Assembly (NCBI GenBank): GCA_020430865.1
Contig: JAGQIY010001111.1
Span: 1-27,912, forward strand
From: Myxococcales bacterium
GTDB lineage: Bacteria; Myxococcota; Polyangia; Polyangiales; Polyangiaceae
Length of the DNA: 27,912 nt
Reading direction: 5' to 3'
Part shown: in pieces, positions 7,896-15,069 of the stretch
How positions within the stretch are numbered: position 1 is the first letter of the stretch
Layout: every line of letters begins with the position of its first letter
Translations under genes and position numbers: made by a program
Notes under the pieces: generated by a model
Told to the model about the DNA's origin: nothing
What the model saw: the letters and a program-made list of their open reading frames with translations, nothing else
Database searches by the model: none

Positions 7896-9089
7896 ATGCG
7901 AAGCTTGCTCGGGTTGGCAGTCGTCCTCTGCCTCGGGATCTCCACGTTCGCCTGCTCCGACGACTCGGAGAGCAGCTCTGGCAACGGCGGCAGCGGCGCG
8001 ACGGGAGCGCAGGGTGGCACGGCGGGCAGCACGGGCGGCAGCGCCGCCGGAGGCGCTGGGGGCGGGACCGCTGGAACTGGAGGGAACCCGAACGCCTTCG
8101 AGATCCAGGCGTTCGACCGTGAGCGCATCACCTCCGACAGCAGCCAGCCCAATTTCCAGCACGTCGAGACCGAGGTCGACCTCCAACGGGGGCCGTTCGA
8201 GAAGGTGACCCTGATCGTCGACTTGGAGAGTACTTGCTATCCGTTCGAGACGTGGCTCGGCCCGAACCCCAGCAATCCCCCACCCGCGGGCCAGAGCTGG
8301 CCAGCAGACTGCGACGCATTCGACCGCAATTTCGAGTTCACGCTGGATGAACCCGAGAACGACGGGGACCCGCCGGCGATCGAACTCGTGCGAGCGATCA
8401 CCCCATTTGGGGGACCGATGCACCTGGAGGTCGACATCACGGATGTGGCCAACGGGATCGCACCCGGTCCCCACCGCCTGAGGAGCCACATCTCCACGTG
8501 GTCCGACAGCGAAGGCAAGGTCAGCGGTTCCAACGGCGGCTGGAACGTTTCCGCGAAGATACAGGTGAGCCCAGGAGCTGCGCCGCGCAACGTGCTCGCG
8601 GTGATCCCGCTCTACAACGGCAGCCACGGCGCGGAGAGCCCGATGCCCATCGACTTCCAGATCCCCGAGGGGACGACATCGACGCGCGTCGAGTACCGAG
8701 CCACGGGACACGGAGGGGTGCTTCCCTCGCCCGGCTGTGGCCAACCCGGCGAAGAGTTCTGCAAGCGGGACCACCGCTTCTACGCCGACGGCACGCAGTT
8801 CGATCGCCAGCAGCCGTGGCGTGACGACTGCAAGGACTTGTGCACACGCAAGACCTTCAGCACTGGTGGGGGTAGCCTCGAATACTGCGCGGAGAACCCT
8901 TGCGGCGCGATTCAGAGCGTCGAGGCGCCTCGCGCAAACTGGTGTCCGGGCAGCGTAACGCCCCCCATCGACTTCGAGCGCCCCGAGTACACCGCACCTG
9001 GCCAGCACAGCTTCAGCTGGACGATCACCCCCGTGGCCGACGGCGGGAGCTGGCGTGTCTCGGCGATGCTCTTCGCGTTCGGCGATTGA
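7896..9089 (+). CDS. PNGase F-like lipoprotein (putative peptide:N-glycosidase)
   Basis: PNGase F cleaves the amide bond linking N-glycans to Asn in glycoproteins. The start ATG 7896 gives a signal peptide with Cys at residue 20 (STFAC), followed by a Gly/Ser/Thr linker to about residue 64. Two beta-rich regions follow. The first (about 68-225) contains ADCDAFDRN, and Asp143 of FDR resembles the catalytic Asp segment (CDxWDR) of PNGase F. The second (about 230-397) contains TGHGG (270-274), CGQPGEEFC, DGTQFDRQQPWRDDC and RANWCPGS (346-352), which are hallmark PNGase F-type positions. Nine or more cysteines suggest disulfides. The family is assigned from memory of motifs. Activity is inferred and other glycan-binding roles are possible. 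A gene-free stretch with the tRNA terminator lies upstream. A weak hairpin at 9091-9115 follows the stop. Confidence 0.72.
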   Translation: MRSLLGLAVVLCLGISTFACSDDSESSSGNGGSGATGAQGGTAGSTGGSAAGGAGGGTAGTGGNPNAFEIQAFDRERITSDSSQPNFQHVETEVDLQRGPFEKVTLIVDLESTCYPFETWLGPNPSNPPPAGQSWPADCDAFDRNFEFTLDEPENDGDPPAIELVRAITPFGGPMHLEVDITDVANGIAPGPHRLRSHISTWSDSEGKVSGSNGGWNVSAKIQVSPGAAPRNVLAVIPLYNGSHGAESPMPIDFQIPEGTTSTRVEYRATGHGGVLPSPGCGQPGEEFCKRDHRFYADGTQFDRQQPWRDDCKDLCTRKTFSTGGGSLEYCAENPCGAIQSVEAPRANWCPGSVTPPIDFERPEYTAPGQHSFSWTITPVADGGSWRVSAMLFAFGD

Positions 9090-9164
9090 CCGGGAGGGTC
9101 GAGGGCGCGCTCCCGCGGGGGTGCAACGCTTTGCCTCGCGCGCCGCGATCGGTACCCTGACTCG

Positions 9165-10319
9165 ATGCGCACTGGAGGGTGGGGGTTCATTGCATGTCTG
9201 ATCTGGCTCGTCGGGTGCGGGGACGACACGCGTCCAGCGCGCCTCGACCCGTCCAGCGGTCGAGGCGGTAGCGCGGGTCGGCCGGGTTTCGGCGGCAGCA
9301 ACGCGGTGGGAGGCAGCAGCGGCTCGATGGGGAACGGAGGCACCGCAGTTGGCGGAGGCGCCGGAGGAAGCAACTCGGCAGGAAGCGGCAACGCCGGCAC
9401 GGGCGCTGGCGGGAACAGCGGGGGCACGGGAGGGAACACCAGCGGGGGCAGCGGGGGCAGCATCCCGAATGGCCCCTTCGACGCCAACGCCGTGTACCGC
9501 GTGAGCCAGCTACGCGGGGCTCCAAGCGGCTCGACGGTGATCTGTCCCACGCGCAGCGAGGACCCCATCAGCGCTGCGCCCGGCGTCGAGTCGGCGGCTC
9601 GAGTCTGGATCCATCCCGAGAACGGCAACCTCTATTACCTCAGCAGCGCGCGTATCCTCGTGGCAACGCCCAACCCTGTAGTGGACGACGGCAACGGCAA
9701 CTACACCTACCCCGATGGGCAAGCTGCTCGGGACGACGACTTGGAACTCCCATTCACCTGTGCCTCGGGCACGCTCGTCGACTTCGTCATGGACCAGGGC
9801 GGAACGCTCTATCTCGCCTGCGAGGTAAGCAGCACGATCAGCTGGTTCCTCCAGGACGGGACCCCGTACGACGCCTGCGCGCACGACACCGAGAGCCACC
9901 CGGTCGCCTTTGGAGCCGATGGCAGCGTCCACTGCAACTCCCGCCTGATCCGGGGCGGCTCGGCGCTGGCCATCAGCGACTACTGGAGCGACACCCAGGC
10001 CCTGGCCATTCGCGCGAACCCCACGGGTGGCTTTCGCACAGGCAATCAGGACACCACCAGCGGCTTCGACGTCGAGCTCTGGCAGCTTCAGCTGAGCGGC
10101 TCGAGCCTGGTCAACGCCGTCGACCTCGGCAGCGCCTACTCCCAGCTCGAGAGCTGCGCGCTCACCCGCAACGGCCAGCTGGAATGCGTGGCAACCCCGA
10201 CCTCCGCCCCAGCGCGGCTGCTCACTTTCGGCGCCATGGGCGCAGAGAGCCCGCTGTCGGACGACGCGAACAGCCCTCCCTGCACCATCACGGGCGCCTT
10301 CTTGATCACCGGCCCGTGA
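9165..10319 (+). CDS. Lipoprotein with Gly-rich linker, unknown function
   Basis: The family is not recognised. The product has 384 residues, with a signal peptide ending at lipobox LVGC (Cys about 18) and a very long Gly/Ser/Asn linker (about 30-100). A globular region of about 280 residues follows with motifs such as NAVYRVSQLRG, ENGNLYYLSSARILV, VDFVMDQGGTLYLACEV and HCNSRLIRGG. The spacing of aromatic, Gly and Asp positions (VWIHPENGNLYYL, DQGGTLYLAC, GADGSVHC) hints at repeated four-stranded blades like a beta-propeller, but this is only an impression. It begins 75 bases after the PNGase F-like gene on the same strand, and the two may be co-transcribed. It is convergent with the HIT gene. 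Confidence 0.75.
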   Translation: MRTGGWGFIACLIWLVGCGDDTRPARLDPSSGRGGSAGRPGFGGSNAVGGSSGSMGNGGTAVGGGAGGSNSAGSGNAGTGAGGNSGGTGGNTSGGSGGSIPNGPFDANAVYRVSQLRGAPSGSTVICPTRSEDPISAAPGVESAARVWIHPENGNLYYLSSARILVATPNPVVDDGNGNYTYPDGQAARDDDLELPFTCASGTLVDFVMDQGGTLYLACEVSSTISWFLQDGTPYDACAHDTESHPVAFGADGSVHCNSRLIRGGSALAISDYWSDTQALAIRANPTGGFRTGNQDTTSGFDVELWQLQLSGSSLVNAVDLGSAYSQLESCALTRNGQLECVATPTSAPARLLTFGAMGAESPLSDDANSPPCTITGAFLITGP

Positions 10320-10361
10320 GCCCCGGAAAGAGCGCCGCTCCGCCCCGACCGCGGTGGCACG

Positions 10362-10775
10362 TCAGAGGTGTGAGCGAATGCGCTCGGCGACGTCCTTCGC
10401 AGCGTCGCCATCGAGCTTCTGAGTTGGCCAGCCGATGCCCAACCCTTCGTCGGCGCTGGGTTTCGGGATGATGTGGAAGTGCACGTGGAACACCGCCTGA
10501 TGCGCCGGAGCACCGTTGTTTTGCAGGATGTTGTAGTCCTCGCAGCCGACGGCCCGCATCACGGCGCGACAGAGCCTGGGCAGCACGCGGCCAATGGCCG
10601 CCGCCGACTCGTCCGTCAACTCGTCCACCCGAGCGACGGCTTGCTTAGGGATCACGAGCGTGTGTCCGGCGCTCAGCGGGTTGATGTCCAGGAACGCCAG
10701 CACCAGGTCGTCCTCATAGAGCTTGTGGCAAGGGATCTCGCCGCGAATGATCTTCGAGAAAATGGTCTCGCCCAT
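10362..10775 (-). CDS. HIT-family (HinT-like) purine nucleotide phosphoramidase
   Basis: HinT-like proteins hydrolyse adenosine 5'-phosphoramidates and aminoacyl-AMP in the cytoplasm as homodimers. The 137-residue protein shows the family features in order: IFSKIIRGEIP at the N-terminus, DINPLSAGHTLVIPK (about 30-44), NNGAPAHQAVFHVHFHIIPKP with the triad HVHFH at 97-101. The middle His (99) is the expected nucleophile. Its C-terminal tail is about 20 residues longer than in minimal HinT. The ATG at 10775 has a GAGAGG ribosome site. It lies 39 bases downstream of the TrmB-type regulator and is probably in the same transcript. Confidence 0.95.
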   Translation of the reverse strand: MGETIFSKIIRGEIPCHKLYEDDLVLAFLDINPLSAGHTLVIPKQAVARVDELTDESAAAIGRVLPRLCRAVMRAVGCEDYNILQNNGAPAHQAVFHVHFHIIPKPSADEGLGIGWPTQKLDGDAAKDVAERIRSHL

Positions 10776-10814
10776 GTCTGCCTCTCATATCCTCGTGGAT
10801 TTGCTTTGCGCGGC

Positions 10815-11639
10815 TCACGACTCGAGCATGTGCGCCAGTTCCTCGACGGGCGCGAGCATCTTCGTGAGGTGAGTCACCACCTCGGAGACGTCGAGCTCCT
10901 TGCGCTGGCCGAGCAGCGTGATGTCGAGCACCAGGTTGGAGACGGCCATCTCCACCAGTGCAGGTTCGTCGGTGACTACCGCGCGGTTGTTGTCGATATC
11001 CTCAGCCCCCCCGACCAGGGCGCGCTGCTGATCGGCCACCAGGATCACCTTGTGCTGCCAGTAGGACTCGAGCTCCGACTCGTCGATCTCGTAGCTCAAC
11101 ACCTGCCCGAGCTCCGGGTCCAAGGCGTTGAAGGAGAAGAGCACCACTTTCACGCCGCGCTGCTGCGCGTCGAGCAGCTGCGACGCGAGGCGTTGCGCCT
11201 CCCGCCCCCACATCGAGGCGTACACGCTGGACTTGGCGTTGACGATCAGGCCCTCGGCCTGCTCGAGCATCGCGCTGTACCCGTGCACCGTCCACGTCAC
11301 CGCCTGCTTGCGCTGCCCAGCGAGGTGCTCGAGTCCGCCCTTTAGCTCGTCGAGGCTGCGGCGGAACCGCGTGCTCAGGAGGTGGTGCAGCCGCTCCGGG
11401 GCCAGCGGCACGTATCGCACGGGCTTGTCCTGGATGGGGTTGACCAGGCCGAGCGCCTCGAGACGCTTGAGCACGCCATAGATCGCCGAGCGGGGCACGC
11501 CCGAGCGCGTCGCCAGCTCGTAGCCCGTCGCCGGGCTGTTCTTCACCAGCGCGAGGTACGCCTTGGCGTCGGTGGCCGTGAAGCCGAGCGACTTCATGTT
11601 CTCGACGAGTTGGTCTTCTGCTTCGGGTGCTCGTGCCAC
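10815..11639 (-). CDS. TrmB-family transcriptional regulator with PLD-like effector domain
   Basis: TrmB-type regulators bind DNA with an N-terminal winged helix and sense ligands through a C-terminal domain. They are best known from archaeal sugar regulation. Residues about 10-80 form the winged helix (LGFTATDAKAYLALV, then the recognition region TRSGVPRSAIYGVLKRLEALGLV). About 115-270 resemble the phospholipase D-like TrmB effector fold (VNAKSSVYASMWGREAQRL, GVKVVLFSFN, QHKVILVADQQRALVG), but no HKD catalytic motif is seen. I choose GTG 11639 because AGGA lies five bases upstream. The frame extends to GTG 11690, which would add 17 residues. It is divergent from the acyl-CoA dehydrogenase gene, which it may control, and upstream of the HIT gene. 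Confidence 0.85.
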   Translation of the reverse strand: MARAPEAEDQLVENMKSLGFTATDAKAYLALVKNSPATGYELATRSGVPRSAIYGVLKRLEALGLVNPIQDKPVRYVPLAPERLHHLLSTRFRRSLDELKGGLEHLAGQRKQAVTWTVHGYSAMLEQAEGLIVNAKSSVYASMWGREAQRLASQLLDAQQRGVKVVLFSFNALDPELGQVLSYEIDESELESYWQHKVILVADQQRALVGGAEDIDNNRAVVTDEPALVEMAVSNLVLDITLLGQRKELDVSEVVTHLTKMLAPVEELAHMLES

Positions 11640-11657
11640 GTGGGTCCTTGCTTGGTG

Positions 11658-11722
11658 CTGGTGCTGTGCCACCAGTAAAGCGGCGGACACAATACAGAAT
11701 GTTGCTGGTGCTCGTCACCTGG
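11658..11722. promoter_or_regulatory. Two similar dyads, candidate operators
   Basis: CTGGTG-CTGTGC-CACCAG (11658-11675) is a perfect 6-bp inverted repeat. CTGGTG-CTCGT-CACCTGG (11705-11722) is a close relative with the same first eight bases. Their centres are 47 bases apart, in the divergent gap between the TrmB-type regulator and the acyl-CoA dehydrogenase. An AT-richer stretch (ACAATACAGAATG) lies between them and may hold the promoters. The role is inferred from position only. Confidence 0.4.
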
Positions 11723-11768
11723 CAGGCGGCCACTTGACCTCCAGAACGCCGCCGCCTCAGATGAGGAC

Positions 11769-12914
11769 ATGAGCCTGAGCAGCGACGCCTTGGACCAGCT
11801 CCTTGGAACCGTCTCCCGCTTCGTCAGCGAGCGGCTGGTGCCGCTGGAGGAGCAAGTCGCCGACACGGATCATGTCCCTGAAGCCGTCATCGGCGAGATG
11901 CGCGAGCTCGGCCTGTTCGGGCTGTCAATCCCCGAGGACTATGGCGGCCTCGGGCTCGGCATGGAAGAGGAAGTCCGCGTCGCCTTCGAGCTGGGGCAGA
12001 CGTCCCCTGCGTTCCGCTCGGTGCTCGGCACCAACAACGGCATCGGTTCGCAAGGCATCGTGATCGCTGGCACCGATGCCCAGAAGCGACACTACCTGCC
12101 GAAGCTCGCCTCGGGAGAGCTGATCGGCTCGTTCGCTCTGACGGAGCCGGAGGCCGGGAGCGATGCCGGGTCGTTGCGTACCCGAGCAGTGCTCGATGGC
12201 GACGAGTACGTCTTGAACGGCACCAAGCGCTTCATCACCAACGCACCGGAGGCTGGGGTGTTCACGGTGTTCGCCCGCACCAGCGACACGCCGGGAGCGG
12301 CGGGGGTGAGCGCGTTCCTGGTCGACGCAGACTCGCCCGGCATCGTGATCGGCAAGAACGACGTCAAGATGGGGCAGCGGGGCGCACACACGGCCGACGT
12401 GAGCTTCGAGGACTGCCGCGTCCCAAGGCAAGCCTTGCTCGGCGCCCCTGAAACTGGATTCCGCACGGCAATGAAAGTGCTCGACCGTGGCCGCCTGCAC
12501 ATCTCGGCGGTGTGCGTCGGGGTAGCTGAGCGGCTGATCCGCGATAGCCTGAACTACGCCCTCGAGCGCAAGCAGTTCGGCAAGCCCATCGCCGAGTTCC
12601 AGCTGATCCAGGCAATGATCGCTGACAGCCACACGGAGAGCTACGCCGCGCGCTGCATGGTGCTGGAGACGGCTCGCAAGCGCGACCGCGGAGAGGTCGT
12701 GAGCACCGAGGCGGCCTGCTCCAAGTACTTCGCGTCAGAGATGGTTGGGCGCGTCGCCGACCGAGCGGTGCAGATCCATGGCGGCGCGGGCTACATCGCG
12801 GACTACGGCGTGGAGCGCTTCTACCGGGACGTGCGCCTGTTCCGCATCTACGAGGGTACCAGTCAGATCCAGCAGCTCGTGATCGCCAAGAATTTGCTGA
12901 AGAGCGCGCGCTGA
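11769..12914 (+). CDS. Acyl-CoA dehydrogenase
   Basis: This flavoenzyme oxidises acyl-CoA thioesters to enoyl-CoA and hands electrons to ETF. The 381-residue length is standard. Order of features: N-terminal helical domain with FGLSIPEDYGGLGL, the first signature ALTEPEAGSDAGSLRT (about 122-137), the beta domain with GTKRFITNA and VKMGQRGAHTADVSFEDCRVP, then the C-terminal helical domain with LERKQFGKPIAEFQLIQ and QIHGGAGY. Glu at about 362 in RIYEGTSQIQ is the expected catalytic base for straight-chain enzymes. The ATG is preceded by GAGG. The substrate chain length cannot be read directly. Control by the divergent TrmB-type regulator is plausible. The stop lies in a GC-only dyad (12904-12920) that could aid termination between convergent genes. 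Confidence 0.96.
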   Translation: MSLSSDALDQLLGTVSRFVSERLVPLEEQVADTDHVPEAVIGEMRELGLFGLSIPEDYGGLGLGMEEEVRVAFELGQTSPAFRSVLGTNNGIGSQGIVIAGTDAQKRHYLPKLASGELIGSFALTEPEAGSDAGSLRTRAVLDGDEYVLNGTKRFITNAPEAGVFTVFARTSDTPGAAGVSAFLVDADSPGIVIGKNDVKMGQRGAHTADVSFEDCRVPRQALLGAPETGFRTAMKVLDRGRLHISAVCVGVAERLIRDSLNYALERKQFGKPIAEFQLIQAMIADSHTESYAARCMVLETARKRDRGEVVSTEAACSKYFASEMVGRVADRAVQIHGGAGYIADYGVERFYRDVRLFRIYEGTSQIQQLVIAKNLLKSAR

Positions 12915-12964
12915 GCGCGCCCTCACCCCCAGGCCCGAGACCAGCCGCAGCAGGGAAGACCGAC

Positions 12965-14200
12965 TCAGCCTAGCTCGGGGCCGAGCTTGATACGGCGCTC
13001 CTCGTAGCCGTAGGCCGTGGGGGTCATCTCGATCAGGGTGTGAAGCGGCACCTGGATGTGCGGACACTCCTCCTGCGGACGCCCGATCAGGTAGCCGTAG
13101 AGGCCCCGGATGATGCCTTGGTGACTGATCACGAGCACGGGTTGCTTCTGACGCTCGAGCTCGACGATCACGGGTTCCAGGCGCTGGATGACGTCAGCGT
13201 AGGACTCTCCCCGTGGATAGCGGTAGCGCAGCTTGTCCTCCGCCCTTGCCCGAAACTCCTCGGGACGCTCGCGTCGGATCTCGTCGTAGGTCATGCCGTC
13301 GCACTCGCCGGCGTCGATCTCGTCCAGCACGCGCCACTGGGTCACCTCGCGTCCGATCGGCTCCGCCGTGTGCCAGGTACGGCGCAACGTGCTGGTCCAC
13401 AGCACGAACTCCTGGTCCAAGGGCACACGCTCCTGAATGTAGCTGGCGAGGTTCTTGGCGTAGCCCCTGCCGAGCGCGGTGAGCTCTGGGTCCCCTCCGA
13501 TGCGATTCTGGACATTGTATTCGCTCTCACCGTGGCGCGTGAGCCAGATCGTGCGCCTATCCGTGTGGATATTCATCAGAAAGAAGACGAGGCGAGCACA
13601 CAGGTAGCCTTCCACCCCGTTCACCACCACCTGGCGTCCGACGTCGATCAACTTGACGTACGCCAGCCCGGGATCGTCCAGGGGCTCGTAGCTGCGCTCG
13701 TAGTGGGCGATCCGCGCACGGAAGTCGTCCGCTGCCTCCTCTGGCGTCATGTCCACGTAGTCTGGCGACCCAAGCTTCACCTCACGGATATTTGCTTCAA
13801 CCACGGCGGCGTCGCAGATCGACTCCACGAAGACCACCTGGACTCCCGCCTTGCCACACTCCTCGAGCACCAAGCGGCGACGCTCATGGGTGGTGTTCGT
13901 CGCGTCGTAGATTCCGACTTGCCCGCCGCCTTTCAGCCACTTGAGCATGTCTCGCAGGGCGGCCATCGCGAGCTGACGTCGCGCCTCGACGCCCTCGGCG
14001 TTGGTGGGATCGAAGAAGGCGTGCGCTTGCGCAGCCCCCAGCCGCGCCCGGCGATAGTTACCGACGTTGAAGACCCGCGTCTGGTAGCCGAGCCAGCTCA
14101 GGTAGCGGGAGATCTTGCGAGAGATGTAGGTCTTGCCGCGAGCGGGCAGACCCACCATCACGAGGGCCAGCGGCGGAGTATGAGGATCTTGAGGGGGCAT
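12965..14200 (-). CDS. 6-phosphofructo-2-kinase/fructose-2,6-bisphosphatase (bifunctional)
   Basis: The enzyme makes and breaks fructose 2,6-bisphosphate, in eukaryotes the key switch between glycolysis and gluconeogenesis. The kinase half (about 10-210) has Walker A GLPARGKT (17-24), FNVGNYRR (44-51, fructose-6-P region) and YDATNTTHERR (98-108). The phosphatase half (about 211-411) has LTRHGESEYN with the phospho-accepting His at 223, IGGDPELTALG, LDEIDAG with the acidic catalytic Glu near 294, and VISHQGIIRGL with the second His at 360. The join LMNIHTDRRTIWL matches the animal enzymes closely. ATG 14200 is chosen because the kinase fold begins at once. The longer frame to 14641 is antisense-like and overlaps the TetR gene. 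The TetR gene lies 91 bases upstream, on the same strand, with a hairpin between. This architecture is rare in bacteria. Confidence 0.93.
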   Translation of the reverse strand: MPPQDPHTPPLALVMVGLPARGKTYISRKISRYLSWLGYQTRVFNVGNYRRARLGAAQAHAFFDPTNAEGVEARRQLAMAALRDMLKWLKGGGQVGIYDATNTTHERRRLVLEECGKAGVQVVFVESICDAAVVEANIREVKLGSPDYVDMTPEEAADDFRARIAHYERSYEPLDDPGLAYVKLIDVGRQVVVNGVEGYLCARLVFFLMNIHTDRRTIWLTRHGESEYNVQNRIGGDPELTALGRGYAKNLASYIQERVPLDQEFVLWTSTLRRTWHTAEPIGREVTQWRVLDEIDAGECDGMTYDEIRRERPEEFRARAEDKLRYRYPRGESYADVIQRLEPVIVELERQKQPVLVISHQGIIRGLYGYLIGRPQEECPHIQVPLHTLIEMTPTAYGYEERRIKLGPELG

Positions 14201-14230
14201 GCGCTGGGGGAGAGGATACGAGCCCACGCG

Positions 14231-14262
14231 AAAGCGCCAACCCCCGAGCGGAGGTTGGCGCT
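14231..14262 (-). terminator. Hairpin terminator after the TetR gene
   Basis: A perfect 10-bp stem (14253-14262 with 14233-14242, AGCGCCAACC/GGTTGGCGCT) encloses a 10-base loop. On the minus strand it is followed by TTTCGCG, a weak T tail. It lies 30 bases past the TetR stop and 33 bases before the PFK-2 start, so it may separate the two genes or attenuate read-through. Confidence 0.65.
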
Positions 14263-14291
14263 CATGCTGAGTCCCCCGAGGCAGTCGGGCC

Positions 14292-14939
14292 TCAGGCCGA
14301 CTGCACCTGCCCCACGGCTGGGCGCACCCCGGACTCGCTCGCCGAATCCCGCACCAGATAGCGCACCAGGAGCTCGACCAGCTCACCCCGCAGCGCGCCG
14401 CCCTCGAGCAGCTCGGGGCGCCCCGCCACGGCGGAGTCAGCGGCCGCCTCGATGCTGGAGATGACGAGGAAGGCCGCCAGCTCGAGGTTCTGAGGTTGCA
14501 GGCGATGGCGATGCGCCAGGAAGCTGCGAGTGAGCAACGCCTGCACCTCTCGCAGGTGATTCGGGGCCGCGCTGCTGCGACCACTCGCCGACAACGCCGA
14601 AGCCAACTCCCGATCCAAGCGCCTGCTGTCCAGGATGACATCGACCATGGTGCGGATGCTCTCCTCCAGGGTCAGCTCTCGTCCGCCCACCCGAGCCTCA
14701 TAGTCCTGCAGCATCGCCTCCGAGCGACGCTCGATCAGCTCCTCGATCAACTCGTGCTTGGAGCTGAAGTACTGATAGAGCGAGCCGACGCTGACCCCGG
14801 CGATGCGTGCGACGCGGTTCGTGGACAGCTTCTCGAAGCCATCCTTGACCAGAACCCGCGCGGTGGCCACCAGGATTGCTTCGACGGTGTCGCGTGAGCG
14901 GCTCTGCTGAGGGCTGCGTCGTGATCGCTTGTTGTCCAT
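14292..14939 (-). CDS. TetR/AcrR-family transcriptional regulator
   Basis: The product has 215 residues and is probably a repressor. The N-terminal helix-turn-helix domain (about 15-65) is typical: DTVEAILVATARVLVKDGFEKLSTNRVARIAGVSVGSLYQYFSSKHELIEELI, with the recognition helix around SVGSLYQYF. The C-terminal half is helical and divergent, as expected for a ligand-binding and dimer domain. ATG 14939 is preferred because the basic N-terminus (MDNKRSRRSPQQSRSR) precedes the HTH directly. The frame running up to 15221 has no family support. A palindrome 24 bases upstream is a candidate operator. The gene could regulate itself, the downstream PFK-2/FBPase-2, or distant genes. The ligand is unknown. 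Confidence 0.93.
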   Translation of the reverse strand: MDNKRSRRSPQQSRSRDTVEAILVATARVLVKDGFEKLSTNRVARIAGVSVGSLYQYFSSKHELIEELIERRSEAMLQDYEARVGGRELTLEESIRTMVDVILDSRRLDRELASALSASGRSSAAPNHLREVQALLTRSFLAHRHRLQPQNLELAAFLVISSIEAAADSAVAGRPELLEGGALRGELVELLVRYLVRDSASESGVRPAVGQVQSA

Positions 14940-14962
14940 GAGTCGTGTTTCCCCGTGGTTTG

Positions 14963-14976
14963 TTGAAAGCTTTGAA
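14963..14976. promoter_or_regulatory. Candidate TetR operator palindrome
   Basis: TTGAAAGCTTTGAA is a 14-bp near-palindrome (AAAGCTTT core, TT/AA flanks, one mismatched pair). It lies 24 bases before the TetR ATG. It is an AT-rich island in GC-rich DNA at the place where autoregulating TetR proteins often bind. Position and symmetry are the only evidence. Confidence 0.4.
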
Positions 14977-15069
14977 GCGAGAGTCCGCGGCCGATGCTCG
15001 CGCGGTGCCTGGTAGTGCGGTGGGCGTTTGATGTGCTCCGGCCCTGACGCTGCGGCACCCATGGCTGGC

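Noticed and set aside
13040..14464. 474-codon plus-strand open frame
   Set aside because: It is antisense to the PFK-2/FBPase-2 and TetR genes, which have intact catalytic and HTH motifs.
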